Below, in pieces: positions 17,004 to 24,440 of a stretch of 64,000 nt of DNA (positions are counted from its first letter, which is position 1; the number at the start of each line of letters is the position of its first letter). The position numbers were made by a program, and so were the translations under genes. The DNA comes from Paenibacillus_AA sp045062745 (GTDB taxonomy: Bacteria > Bacillota > Bacilli > Paenibacillales > NBRC-103111): contig NZ_JBJGED010000035.1 of assembly GCF_045062745.1 (NCBI RefSeq), positions 1 to 64,000 on the forward strand. Direction: 5' to 3'. A model generated the notes under the pieces. That model was not told where the DNA came from. It saw only the letters and a program-made list of their open reading frames with translations, and did no database searches.

Positions 17004-17287
17004 GCTGCGCGGGGCGGGGGCGCAGCTGGCCGTCGGCATATAGGAGTCGGAACCAGGAGCGTTGAAAAGCGGAGAAAGATGGGATCCGGAGATGTGTAGA
17101 GTAGAAATGACCATGGAGAGAGCAGAAGCATCCTTCAATGCCACAAGCCTCCTAACTGTGGGCGGTCAGGCTGCCGGCGATGCCCCAAACCAGGCGCTAA
17201 GTGCAACGATAGCGCACCCGCCCTTACTGCCCTTCCCACCTAAGTGGGAGAGGCGCCCGCTACGGGCAGGGGCAAACCTGAGCGGAC
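17004..17287. other. Gene-free stretch between rsmA and yabG
   Basis: High-GC intergenic DNA. Short open frames here show no ribosome site or recognisable protein. The right part leads into the large palindrome at 17288-17398. Confidence 0.5.
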
Positions 17288-17398
17288 GCGGTCAAGCTGA
17301 GCTGGAGAGCGACCTTTATAGACGTGTTGCCACCATGCCGAAGGCCTGTGCGATCCAAGCAACACGTCTATAACCGAGCCAGAAGCCAGGTTGACCGC
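17288..17398. repeat. Large nested inverted repeat upstream of yabG
   Basis: Inner arms of 15 bases, TTATAGACGTGTTGC (17316-17330) and its exact complement (17359-17373), surround a 28-base loop. Outer arms GCGGTCAA (17288-17295) and TTGACCGC (17391-17398) flank them. No T-run follows, so a plain terminator is unlikely. Function unknown. Confidence 0.75.
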
Positions 17399-17471
17399 GG
17401 GAGCGAACAGTCTGCCATTGCCCAATACGTCTCTGCCTGCCTTACATGCGCCTCCTCCCACCCAACACCGC

Positions 17472-17499
17472 ACCATTTGCCTATTCCCACCATAGGATA
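17472..17499 (+). promoter_or_regulatory. Sigma-K type promoter of yabG
   Basis: CATAGGATA (17491-17499) matches the sigma-K -10 CATANNNTA exactly, with AC (17472-17473) 17 bases upstream. yabG is a sigma-K gene in B. subtilis. The predicted start falls at the edge of the Shine-Dalgarno GAGGAGG, giving a very short leader. Confidence 0.65.
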
Positions 17500-17518
17500 G
17501 TCGAGGAGGCGATTCGGA

Positions 17519-18430
17519 ATGAAGCAAGGAGATTTGGTGGTGCGGAAATCGTATGGCGGCGATGTCATCTTCAAAATCCACAGCATGGAAAGCCGGAGGG
17601 CCGTTCTGTCGGGTGTAGACTATCGGCTGGTGGCCGACTCCCCGATCCAGGACCTCATGCCAATGAGAGAAGCGAGACCCGCCCAGCAGGCGCAGACGCA
17701 ACGGAAGGTCAACGAATCGCTGCGCGAGCTGGCCCGCTTCCGGGTGTGGCAGCGGGAACGGAATCAAGCGAGTTGGTCCGGCAACCAGCAGCCAGGGACG
17801 GGGCAGCCGGCGTTCTTCGAGATGCCGGGCAAAGTGCTGCATCTCGATGGGGACCCGAACTACTTGCGCAAAAGCATGATGCTGTACGGGGAATTCCGGG
17901 TGCCGGCCGAAGGTTTCTACGTCACGGAGAGCGAAATGCCGCGCGCGCTGCAGCGGCTGCTGCCGCAGGTGAAGCCGAACATTGTAGTCGTGACCGGCCA
18001 CGACGCCATCGTGAAGAACGCAAAGGAGCAGGACATCGGCAGTCTGGCGAGCTACAAGCACTCGCATCACTTCGTCGACTGCGTCCGAAGGGCTCGCGAC
18101 TACGAGCGCAGCCTCGATACGATGACGGTCATCGCGGGCGCGTGCCAGTCGCATTTCGAGGCATTGCTGCAGGCGGGAGCGAACTTCGCCAGCTCGCCGG
18201 CCCGCATCCTCATCCATGCCCTCGACCCGGCCTGCATCGCGATCAAGACGGCTTACACGTCGGTCAAAGAGACGATCAACCTGATCGACATCATCAACAA
18301 CACGATAAGCGGGATTCAGGGGGTAGGGGGAGTGGAGACGCGCGGAAGCTACCGCATCGGACTGCCGAAGCTGAAGCTGGTGAAGGAGGCCAAACCGCAA
18401 CAGGAACAAGCGGAGTCCCAGTCGCACTAA
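17519..18430 (+). CDS. yabG: Sporulation-specific protease YabG
   Basis: YabG (peptidase family U57) processes spore coat proteins such as SpoIVA and SafA in the mother cell. The 303-residue protein starts MKQGDLVVRKSYGGDVIFKI, and contains VLHLDGDPNYL, VVTGHDA and the SSPARILIHALDP segment conserved in the family. GAGGAGG lies before the ATG. Its position between rsmA and veg is as in B. subtilis, and the sigma-K element upstream supports late mother-cell expression. Confidence 0.93.
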   Translation: MKQGDLVVRKSYGGDVIFKIHSMESRRAVLSGVDYRLVADSPIQDLMPMREARPAQQAQTQRKVNESLRELARFRVWQRERNQASWSGNQQPGTGQPAFFEMPGKVLHLDGDPNYLRKSMMLYGEFRVPAEGFYVTESEMPRALQRLLPQVKPNIVVVTGHDAIVKNAKEQDIGSLASYKHSHHFVDCVRRARDYERSLDTMTVIAGACQSHFEALLQAGANFASSPARILIHALDPACIAIKTAYTSVKETINLIDIINNTISGIQGVGGVETRGSYRIGLPKLKLVKEAKPQQEQAESQSH

Positions 18431-18470
18431 GGAACGCGAGCTGACGAGCACCACGGCACAACAAAGAACA

Positions 18471-18513
18471 AACAGCACTGGAGCGGTTGCCGCTCATTGG
18501 GTGCTGTTTTTTT
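18471..18513 (+). terminator. Terminator of yabG
   Basis: AACAGCAC pairs with GTGCTGTT around an inner GAGCGGTTGCCGCTC stem, followed by seven T. Confidence 0.85.
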
Positions 18514-18620
18514 ATGAGCAAGGCGGACAAGAAAAAGAGCCATGAATATTTAATGAACATTTTGTGAATTCTAACTATGATATTTGGGCATGAAATTCAT
18601 GAATGGCACTTGCAAAGCCG

Positions 18621-18691
18621 TTGACAATGCATTTAGTTGACTGCTATAATATTTGGTTTCGTTTGACAGGCACGTCCGAAAGGGGTATAAT
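18621..18691 (+). promoter_or_regulatory. Two tandem strong sigma-A promoters of veg
   Basis: P1 is TTGACA (18621-18626), 18 bases, TATAAT (18645-18650). P2 is TTGACA (18663-18668), 17 bases, TATAAT (18686-18691). All four hexamers match the consensus perfectly. veg is known for a very strong promoter in B. subtilis. Confidence 0.85.
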
Positions 18692-18718
18692 TATAAAGGA
18701 AAGAGGTGGTAGTACGCA

Positions 18719-18994
18719 ATGGCTAAAAATGCGCTGTTGGAAATCAAACGAAGCCTTGAAGCCCACGTGGGTCAGAAGATTATGCTGCGTGCAAACGGTG
18801 GTCGGCGTAAGACCATCGAAAGAACGGGTGTATTGGAGGAAACGTACCCATCAGTGTTTATCGTGAAGCTCGATCAAGAGCAGCACGCATTTAAGCGCGT
18901 TTCGTACAGCTATGCGGATATACTGACCGAGTCCGTAGAAGTCATGGTGTGCCAGGATGATGGACAAGTTCGAATCACATATATTCAACATTAA
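18719..18994 (+). CDS. veg: Biofilm-related protein Veg
   Basis: The 91-residue protein matches Veg, which in B. subtilis promotes biofilm formation by antagonising SinR indirectly. Invariant parts are RANGGRRKTIERTGVLEETY (residues 24-43) and RVSYSYADILTESVE. Its beta-rich small fold resembles a short RNA/nucleic-acid-binding domain, but the mechanism is not settled. GAAAGAGGTGG precedes the ATG. Two consensus promoters suggest very high transcription. It is a single-gene unit ended by its own terminator. Confidence 0.95.
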   Translation: MAKNALLEIKRSLEAHVGQKIMLRANGGRRKTIERTGVLEETYPSVFIVKLDQEQHAFKRVSYSYADILTESVEVMVCQDDGQVRITYIQH

Positions 18995-19013
18995 GAACCG
19001 GGAACAATTACTA

Positions 19014-19038
19014 ACGACAAAGACGCTTTGTCGTTTTT
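19014..19038 (+). terminator. Terminator of veg
   Basis: ACGACAAAG pairs with CTTTGTCGT around ACG, followed by a T tract. Confidence 0.85.
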
Positions 19039-19046
19039 CTTTTGGA

Positions 19047-19053
19047 CATACTA
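19047..19053 (+). promoter_or_regulatory. Probable sigma-G -10 element of sspF
   Basis: CATACTA matches the forespore -10 exactly and lies about 30 bases before the sspF start. The -35 area overlaps the veg terminator and is weak, so only half the promoter is supported. Confidence 0.4.
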
Positions 19054-19083
19054 AGCTCTATCTCACATGGAGGAGGTAGTGCG

Positions 19084-19266
19084 ATGAGCCGCAGAAGAGG
19101 CGTCATGTCCGAAGAGTTCAAGAACGAGCTGGCGAAGGAGCTAGGGTTTTACAACACCGTCCAGACCGAGGGTTGGGGCGGAATTAAGGCGAAAGATGCC
19201 GGGAACATGGTGAAACGGGCCATCCAGCTGGCGGAGCAAAAGTTAGCCAATACGCCGAAGCTTTAA
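19084..19266 (+). CDS. sspF: Small acid-soluble spore protein SspF
   Basis: A 60-residue alpha/beta-type SASP of the SspF class, a forespore DNA-binding protein. It keeps the family signature: SRRRGVMSEEFKNELAKELG at the start, EGWGGIKAKDAGNMVKRAI in the middle, where the GPR-like and DNA contact residues sit. GGAGGAGG lies seven bases before the ATG. Location after veg is the same as in B. subtilis. Confidence 0.95.
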   Translation: MSRRRGVMSEEFKNELAKELGFYNTVQTEGWGGIKAKDAGNMVKRAIQLAEQKLANTPKL

Positions 19267-19310
19267 GCGACCACCATACAGTCCAAACAAGCAGATACGA
19301 TCGACCACAG

Positions 19311-19343
19311 GCTAAAGCGGCAATCCGCTTTAGCTTTTCTTTT
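19311..19343 (+). terminator. Terminator of sspF
   Basis: GCTAAAGCGG pairs perfectly with CCGCTTTAGC around CAAT, followed by TTTTCTTTT. Confidence 0.9.
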
Positions 19344-19350
19344 GGGGGTT

Positions 19351-19359
19351 TGATATAAT
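19351..19359 (+). promoter_or_regulatory. Extended -10 promoter of ispE
   Basis: TGATATAAT is a perfect extended -10 (TGnTATAAT) directly after the sspF terminator. The -35 overlaps that terminator and is poor. Confidence 0.55.
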
Positions 19360-19401
19360 GTGGGAAGTTTTAGTTCAGCCCGGAGAAGAAGAAGGTGGCC
19401 T

Positions 19402-20256
19402 ATGAAAGTATACGAGAAAGCCCCGGCGAAGATCAATTTGCTATTGGACGTGCTGCGCAAGCGGGACGACGGATACCACGAAGTCGAAATGATCATGACG
19501 ATGGTCGACCTGGCCGACCGGCTCGAGATGACGGAGCTGCCGCGCGACACCATCATCATCTCCAGCCAGGCGGGCTATATCCCGCTCGATGAGAAAAATT
19601 TGGCGTTCCAGGCGGCGAGGCTGATCAAGGACCAGTACGACGTGCGCACGGGAGTCTATATCCATCTCGACAAGCGAATTCCGGTGGCGGCAGGGCTGGC
19701 CGGCGGGAGCAGCGATGCGGCGGCGACGCTGCGCGGCTTGAACCGGCTGTGGAAGCTGAACATCCCGATGGAGGAGCTGCAGGCCTTAGGGGCGGAGCTG
19801 GGCTCGGACGTGCCGTTCTGCGTCTCGGGCGGGACGGCGCTCGCTACGGGGCGCGGAGAGAAGCTGCAGCCGATCGGGGCGCCTCCGCAATGCTGGGTTA
19901 TTCTGGCCAAGCCTCCGATCCATGTGTCGACTCAGGAGATCTACGGCAAACTGAACGTCCGGGAGATCGAGCGACACCCGTCGGTACCGAGAATGCTGCA
20001 GGCCATTGAGGACCAGCAGTTCGGCGAAATGTGCCAAGCGATGGGTAATGTGCTCGAGGACGTAACGGTGAGGGTGCATCCGGAAGTGAGGCAGATCAAG
20101 GAATGCATGATGAGGCTGGGCGCGGACGGGGTTCTGATGTCGGGCAGCGGGCCCACGGTATTCGGCCTGGTATCCAAGGAGGCGAAGGTCCCGCGGATCT
20201 ATAACGGACTGCGCGGGTTTTGCAAGGACGTGTATGCCGTGAGGATGTTAACTTAG
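19402..20256 (+). CDS. ispE: 4-diphosphocytidyl-2-C-methyl-D-erythritol kinase
   Basis: IspE phosphorylates CDP-ME in the MEP route to isoprenoid precursors. The 284-residue GHMP kinase begins with EKAPAKINLLLDVL, has the ATP-binding loop PVAAGLAGGSSDAAATL near 98-114 and the C-terminal MSGSGPTVFGL motif. The ATG at 19402 follows GAAGGTGG. The gene lies before purR as in B. subtilis. Confidence 0.95.
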   Translation: MKVYEKAPAKINLLLDVLRKRDDGYHEVEMIMTMVDLADRLEMTELPRDTIIISSQAGYIPLDEKNLAFQAARLIKDQYDVRTGVYIHLDKRIPVAAGLAGGSSDAAATLRGLNRLWKLNIPMEELQALGAELGSDVPFCVSGGTALATGRGEKLQPIGAPPQCWVILAKPPIHVSTQEIYGKLNVREIERHPSVPRMLQAIEDQQFGEMCQAMGNVLEDVTVRVHPEVRQIKECMMRLGADGVLMSGSGPTVFGLVSKEAKVPRIYNGLRGFCKDVYAVRMLT

Positions 20257-20313
20257 CTGTCATGGGTCTGACGGTCAGTTGATTGAACCCGTATATTCGT
20301 GTTATATTTCTTA

Positions 20314-20329
20314 TATAATATTCGGAATC
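20314..20329. promoter_or_regulatory. Candidate purR -10 with overlapping PurBox-like site
   Basis: TATAAT (20314-20319) is followed by TATTCGGAATC, whose complement GATTCCGAATA resembles the PurR half-box AWWWCCGAACWWT with two mismatches. Autoregulation by PurR is inferred; no clear -35 is seen. Confidence 0.35.
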
Positions 20330-20344
20330 ATCGGGGGTAACGCC

Positions 20345-21181
20345 ATGAAAAAGCTCAAACGCAGCGCACGATTAGTAGAAATGACGCAATATTTGCTAGT
20401 CCGCCCCCACTCGCTAATCCCGCTCACCACGTTCGCCGAACGTTACGGCTCCGCCAAGTCTTCGATCAGCGAAGATCTGGCGATCATTAAGGAAGTATTC
20501 GAAGAGGAAGGCTTGGGCGAATTGCACACGCTAGCCGGCGCGGCGGGTGGTGTGAAGTTCACGCCGAAGGTGCCGAAGGCCGCCTCGATGCACATTCTGG
20601 AAGAAATCCGCCAAGTGCTGGAGCAGCCTGACCGTTTGCTCCCCGGCGGGTATTTGTATATGAGCGACATTCTCGGGCAGCCGAATCTGATCAATGAAGT
20701 CGGCAAGCTTTTTGCAACCGCATTCGCGGACCGGGAGCTGGATGTCGTGATGACCGTAGAGACGAAGGGGATCCCGCTCGCTTATGCGACGGCCTCGTTC
20801 CTGAATCTGCCGGTCGTGATCGTCCGCCGAGACAACCGGGTGACCGAAGGGTCGGCCGTGAGCATCAACTATGTGTCCGGCTCCACGAAGCGCATCCAGA
20901 CAATGACGCTCGGCCGTAGAGCGTTGAAGGAGCAGTCCAAGGTGCTGATCATCGACGACTTCATGCGGGCGGGCGGCACGATCCAGGGCATGATCGACCT
21001 GCTGCGGGAGTTCAAGGCTTCCGTAGAGGGCGTGGGCGTCCTGATCGAATCTGCCGAGGTGGACGAGCACCTAATTGAGGATTATATTTCCGTAGCGAAA
21101 TTGACCGCCGCCGATCCGAAAACGAAGCAGATTTCGGTCGTGCCCGGCAACTATTTTGAGGAAAGAGGGGCAGTTCAATGA
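20345..21181 (+). CDS. purR: Purine operon repressor PurR
   Basis: PurR binds PurBox pairs and represses purine genes; PRPP relieves it. The 278-residue protein has an N-terminal winged helix (about 1-73, with the SAKSSISEDLAIIKE recognition region) and a phosphoribosyltransferase-like domain holding the PRPP loop VLIIDDFMRAGGTIQG near 200. The ATG at 20345 follows CGGGGGTAA; upstream in-frame residues are not conserved. The stop overlaps the ridA start (ATGA), so the two are coupled. Confidence 0.95.
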   Translation: MKKLKRSARLVEMTQYLLVRPHSLIPLTTFAERYGSAKSSISEDLAIIKEVFEEEGLGELHTLAGAAGGVKFTPKVPKAASMHILEEIRQVLEQPDRLLPGGYLYMSDILGQPNLINEVGKLFATAFADRELDVVMTVETKGIPLAYATASFLNLPVVIVRRDNRVTEGSAVSINYVSGSTKRIQTMTLGRRALKEQSKVLIIDDFMRAGGTIQGMIDLLREFKASVEGVGVLIESAEVDEHLIEDYISVAKLTAADPKTKQISVVPGNYFEERGAVQ

Positions 21182-21588
21182 CACAACCATCCACGCCGAA
21201 GTTGCAACCGATCGCCACGAGCGCCGCACCGGCAGCCATAGGCCCTTATTCCCAGGCGATCCAGTTCGGCTCTCTCGTATTCACGTCCGGCCAAATCCCG
21301 CTGAACGCGGAAGGCCAGCTCGTAGAGGGCGGGATTGCGGAGCAGACGCATCAAGTGTTTCGCAATTTGGCGGCCGTTTTGGAAGCGGGCGGCGCGGCGT
21401 TTCAAACCGTCTTGAAGGCGACCGTATTTTTGAAGGACATGAGCCAATTCGGCGTCGTGAATGAGATCTATGCGAGCTACTTCGGCGAACACAAACCGGC
21501 TCGCTCCACCGTGGAAGTCGCGCGACTTCCGAAGGACGTGCTTGTCGAAATCGAACTGATTGCAACGAAACTTGTCGAAAACGATTAA
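21178..21588 (+). CDS. ridA: RidA family reactive intermediate deaminase
   Basis: RidA (YabJ) hydrolyses reactive enamine/imine intermediates from PLP enzymes. The 136-residue protein keeps IGPYSQAI near 21-28, FTSGQIPLN near 35-43, the Arg in the CxxxR-like PARSTVEVARLPKDVLVEIE stretch and the trimer core. It is about ten residues longer than YabJ at the N-terminus. It is co-translated with purR, as in B. subtilis where yabJ was reported to affect purine control. Confidence 0.93.
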   Translation: MTQPSTPKLQPIATSAAPAAIGPYSQAIQFGSLVFTSGQIPLNAEGQLVEGGIAEQTHQVFRNLAAVLEAGGAAFQTVLKATVFLKDMSQFGVVNEIYASYFGEHKPARSTVEVARLPKDVLVEIELIATKLVEND

Positions 21589-21636
21589 AAATAAAAAAAA
21601 GTTTAGAAAATCCCCGATTAGCCGGAAAAAATTAGA

Positions 21637-21664
21637 AGGAATTTGATTCGCAATGTGGAAGTAT
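21637..21664 (+). promoter_or_regulatory. Sigma-H promoter of spoVG
   Basis: AGGAATTT (21637-21644) and GTGGAAGTAT (21655-21664) align closely with the B. subtilis spoVG sigma-H promoter (AGGATTT and GTGGAATTGAT). The sequence continues into TACACC, as in that promoter. Confidence 0.7.
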
Positions 21665-21702
21665 ACACCAAGTCTTGCATAAGGTAAAAGGTGGTGAACA
21701 CA

Positions 21703-21987
21703 TTGCAAATCACGGATGTACGACTTCGTCGGGTGAATTCCGAAGGCAGAATGAAAGCGATTGCTTCCATTACGATTGACAATGAATTCGTGGTGCACGA
21801 TATCCGCGTCATTGACGGGAATAATGGTATGTTCGTCGCTATGCCTAGCAAGCGAACGCCGGATGGAGAATTCCGGGATATAGCGCATCCTATTTCTTCA
21901 ACGACGCGGGAGAAAATCCAAGCCGCCGTTCTGGCGGAATATGAAAAAGTTTCCAGCGAAGAAGAGATGATTGAAGAAGGTGCGTAA
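21703..21987 (+). CDS. spoVG: SpoVG, site-specific DNA/RNA-binding regulator
   Basis: SpoVG is a small nucleic-acid-binding protein that influences asymmetric septation and many regulons. The product matches B. subtilis SpoVG through ITDVRLRRVNSEGRMKAIAS and FVVHDIRVIDGNNGMFVAMP. The TTG at 21703 is chosen because GGTGGTG lies six bases before it and it gives the family N-terminus; in-frame GTGs at 21691 and 21694 lie in that ribosome site. Length is 94 residues. A sigma-H promoter precedes it and a terminator follows. Confidence 0.93.
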   Translation: MQITDVRLRRVNSEGRMKAIASITIDNEFVVHDIRVIDGNNGMFVAMPSKRTPDGEFRDIAHPISSTTREKIQAAVLAEYEKVSSEEEMIEEGA

Positions 21988-22002
21988 CTTAAACGCATGT
22001 CA

Positions 22003-22028
22003 GAGAGCCGAGAGGCTCTCTTTTCTTT
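22003..22028 (+). terminator. Terminator of spoVG
   Basis: GAGAGCC pairs with GGCTCTC around GAGA, then TTTTCTTTTT. Confidence 0.9.
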
Positions 22029-22117
22029 TTGGCGGAATTGGGATATAGTCAGAATGAAAATCTTACGCCGGCCTTCCCGTTCCGAGGGACCGGCACGTGT
22101 GGAGGGGAAGCAAACGC

Positions 22118-23512
22118 ATGAGGATTTTGGGGATTGTATTGGCGGGCGGACAAGGGAAACGAATGAAATCGAAATTATATAAAGTGATGCACCCGGTCTG
22201 CGGCAAACCGCTGGTCGGCCATGTAGTGGACGTGTTGGATGAAATCCAGGCCGACCGGAAGATCGTCGTGGTGGGTCACGGCGCGGAGACGGTCAAAGCC
22301 TACTTGGGCGACCGGGCGGAATATGCACTGCAAGCGCAGCAGCTCGGCACGGGGCATGCCGCAATTCAAGCGGAGGCGCTGCTGGAAGGCGATGACGGCA
22401 TCGCGATCATCACCTTCGGAGACACGCCGCTTATTAGCGGCGACTCGCTCAAGGAGATGATCCGTCTGCACAGCGAGAGCGGAGCGGCGGCGACGGTCAT
22501 GAGCGCGAAGCTGGACAATCCGTTCGGGTACGGGCGCATTATTCGCAATGCGGATGGCGATGTGGTGGGGATCGTGGAGCAGAAGGACTGCACGGAAGAC
22601 CAGAAGCGGATTAACGAGATCAACACCGGGATTTGCTGCTTCGACAAGCGCAAGCTGTTCGAGGCGCTCAAGCAGGTGAAGAACGACAATGCACAGCAAG
22701 AGTATTATTTGACCGACGTCATCGGCATTCTGAACGGACAGGGCGACAAGGTCGTCGGCTATATCACGGCCGATGCCACGGAGGGCATGGGCATCAACGA
22801 TCGCGTACAGCTGTCCGAGGCCGAGCAGGCGATGCGCGCGCGGATCAACCGCCGCCATATGCTGAACGGCGTCACGATCATCGATCCGAGCCATACGTAT
22901 ATCGAGAAGGAGGTCCGGATCGGCTCCGACACGGTCGTGTATCCGGGAACGGTGCTGAAGGGCCGCACGGTGATCGGCGAGGAGTGCCAGATCGGCCCCC
23001 ATGCGGATATTACGGATTCGACCGTGAGTGACCGGGTCGCGATCCAGCATTCGGTGCTGCTCGAGGCGGAAGTAGGGGAAGAGACGACGGTCGGCCCTTA
23101 TGCGTACCTGCGCCCGGGCGCCCGGTTGGGCCGGCAGGTGAAGATCGGCGACTTCGTGGAGATCAAGAACGCCACGCTCGGGGAAGGCACAAAGGTGTCG
23201 CATCTGAGCTATGTGGGCGACGCCCAGGTCGGTAAGAACGTCAACGTGGGCTGCGGCGCGATCACCGTCAACTACGACGGCTTCAACAAAAACCTGACGG
23301 TGATCGGAGACGACGCGTTCATCGGCAGCAACGTCAACCTGATCGCTCCGGTGAAGATCGGCGAAGGGGCTTACGTGGTGGCCGGCTCTACGATTACGCA
23401 CGAAGTGGAGCCGGGCGACGTGGCAATCGCACGTGAACGGCAGACGAACAAGCCGGGCTACGCCGAGAAGCTGCGCCAGAGGTTCAAAGCTAATAAGGCG
23501 AAAAAATCGTAA
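22118..23512 (+). CDS. glmU: Bifunctional UDP-GlcNAc pyrophosphorylase / GlcN-1-P acetyltransferase
   Basis: GlmU makes UDP-GlcNAc for peptidoglycan and teichoic acids. The ATG at 22118 follows GGAGGGG and gives 464 residues. Residues 1-230 form the nucleotidyltransferase domain (LAGGQGKRMKSKLYKVMHP near 8-26, GDTPL near 102). From about 250 on there is a left-handed beta-helix of hexapeptide repeats with the acetyltransferase segment NVGCGAITVNYDGFNK near 380. Unlike B. subtilis, prs does not follow; ctc starts 67 bases downstream. Confidence 0.96.
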   Translation: MRILGIVLAGGQGKRMKSKLYKVMHPVCGKPLVGHVVDVLDEIQADRKIVVVGHGAETVKAYLGDRAEYALQAQQLGTGHAAIQAEALLEGDDGIAIITFGDTPLISGDSLKEMIRLHSESGAAATVMSAKLDNPFGYGRIIRNADGDVVGIVEQKDCTEDQKRINEINTGICCFDKRKLFEALKQVKNDNAQQEYYLTDVIGILNGQGDKVVGYITADATEGMGINDRVQLSEAEQAMRARINRRHMLNGVTIIDPSHTYIEKEVRIGSDTVVYPGTVLKGRTVIGEECQIGPHADITDSTVSDRVAIQHSVLLEAEVGEETTVGPYAYLRPGARLGRQVKIGDFVEIKNATLGEGTKVSHLSYVGDAQVGKNVNVGCGAITVNYDGFNKNLTVIGDDAFIGSNVNLIAPVKIGEGAYVVAGSTITHEVEPGDVAIARERQTNKPGYAEKLRQRFKANKAKKS

Positions 23513-23579
23513 TAAGTGTTTCAGACCTCCTGCAATTGGGTAAAGTAACAGAGAATACCTTGTTGAAGGAGGAACGAGC

Positions 23580-24221
23580 ATGCAAGCAAGTTTGAAAGCG
23601 GAATTGAGGAGCATGGAAGCGACCAAATCCGAACTGAAGGCGATGCGGGCGGGCGGACGCGTGCCGGCCGTCGTCTACGGCAAGTCGATCGGCAGTGTGC
23701 CGATCAGCGTGGATGAGAAGCAGATGAGCGCCCTGCTGAGGGGTCATCATAACGGCGTACTGACGCTCGAGGTACCCGGACAGGGCTCGCAGCCGGTTAT
23801 GGTGGGCGGCGTGGATCGGCATAAGCTCAGCCGGGACGTGCTGCATGTCGATTTTCACCAGATCAACATGAGCGAGCCGGTGCTGGCGAAAGTACCGATC
23901 GACTTGGAGGGCGATTCACCGGGCGTCCGCGAAGGCGGGGTGCTCACGGCGCTCTTGCACGAGATCGAGGTACGCTGCCTGCCGGACAAGCTGCCGGCTG
24001 ACCTGAAGGTCGACATCAGCGCACTGGGGACGGGAGACAGCTTGCTCGCCGGTGACCTGAGCCTGCCGGAAGGCGTCGAGCTGAAGACGGATCCGCACGC
24101 GGTCATCGTGACGATCCTCATCCCGCAGAAGGCGGGAGACGACCGTCAGGACGACGAGGAAGAGACGGCCGGAGAAGGCCGGGCCGAGGCGGGTTTGCCG
24201 GAAGCGGCGGAGACTACCTGA
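23580..24221 (+). CDS. ctc: 50S ribosomal protein L25 / general stress protein Ctc
   Basis: L25 of the long, CTC form, which binds 5S rRNA. The 213-residue protein has the N-terminal L25 beta-barrel (about 5-92, with GGRVPAVVYGKS) and the C-terminal TL5/CTC domain (about 98-185), followed by a disordered acidic tail rich in Glu and Ala. AGGAGG precedes the ATG. It lies before pth, the constant neighbour. In B. subtilis the general stress factor sigma-B drives it; I see no such promoter in the short gap after glmU. Confidence 0.93.
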   Translation: MQASLKAELRSMEATKSELKAMRAGGRVPAVVYGKSIGSVPISVDEKQMSALLRGHHNGVLTLEVPGQGSQPVMVGGVDRHKLSRDVLHVDFHQINMSEPVLAKVPIDLEGDSPGVREGGVLTALLHEIEVRCLPDKLPADLKVDISALGTGDSLLAGDLSLPEGVELKTDPHAVIVTILIPQKAGDDRQDDEEETAGEGRAEAGLPEAAETT

Positions 24222-24240
24222 TCGGATGGGCGACAAAGAA

Positions 24241-24274
24241 GGGTTACGATCCGCTTGGAATCGTAACCCTTTTG
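24241..24274 (+). terminator. Terminator of ctc
   Basis: GGGTTACGAT (24241-24250) pairs with ATCGTAACCC (24260-24269), then TTTT. Confidence 0.9.
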
Positions 24275-24306
24275 CCGTACAATCAGAGTTAAACCTGATG
24301 AAAAAT

Positions 24307-24370
24307 CCGGGGTCCCACCAAAGTACTAGGACTAGACTTCGAAGGCCATCTTCACTTTGTGGGGTAGAAA
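24307..24370 (+). repeat. Palindromic repeat, copy B
   Basis: Full-length copy running from GGGGTCCCACCAAAGTAC through CTTCGAAGG to TCACTTTGTGGGG. It forms a tandem pair with copy C at a 69-base period. Confidence 0.85.
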
Positions 24371-24373
24371 TAA

Positions 24374-24440
24374 ACCCGGGGTCCCCGCAAAGTACTAGGA
24401 ATTCACTGCGAAGGCCATCTTCACTTTGTGGGGTAGAAAT
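24374..24440 (+). repeat. Palindromic repeat, copy C
   Basis: Full-length copy with terminal arms CCCCGCAAAGT and ACTTTGTGGGG. Its right edge touches the stop codon of the minus-strand gene at 24440. Confidence 0.85.

Noticed and set aside
17062..17373. 103-codon frame upstream of yabG
   Set aside because: It runs into the large palindrome, has a rare residue mix and no ribosome site.
24307..24440. CRISPR-like interpretation of the tandem repeat pair
   Set aside because: Only two units, repeat longer than spacer, palindromic over its full length, other copies dispersed, no cas genes.
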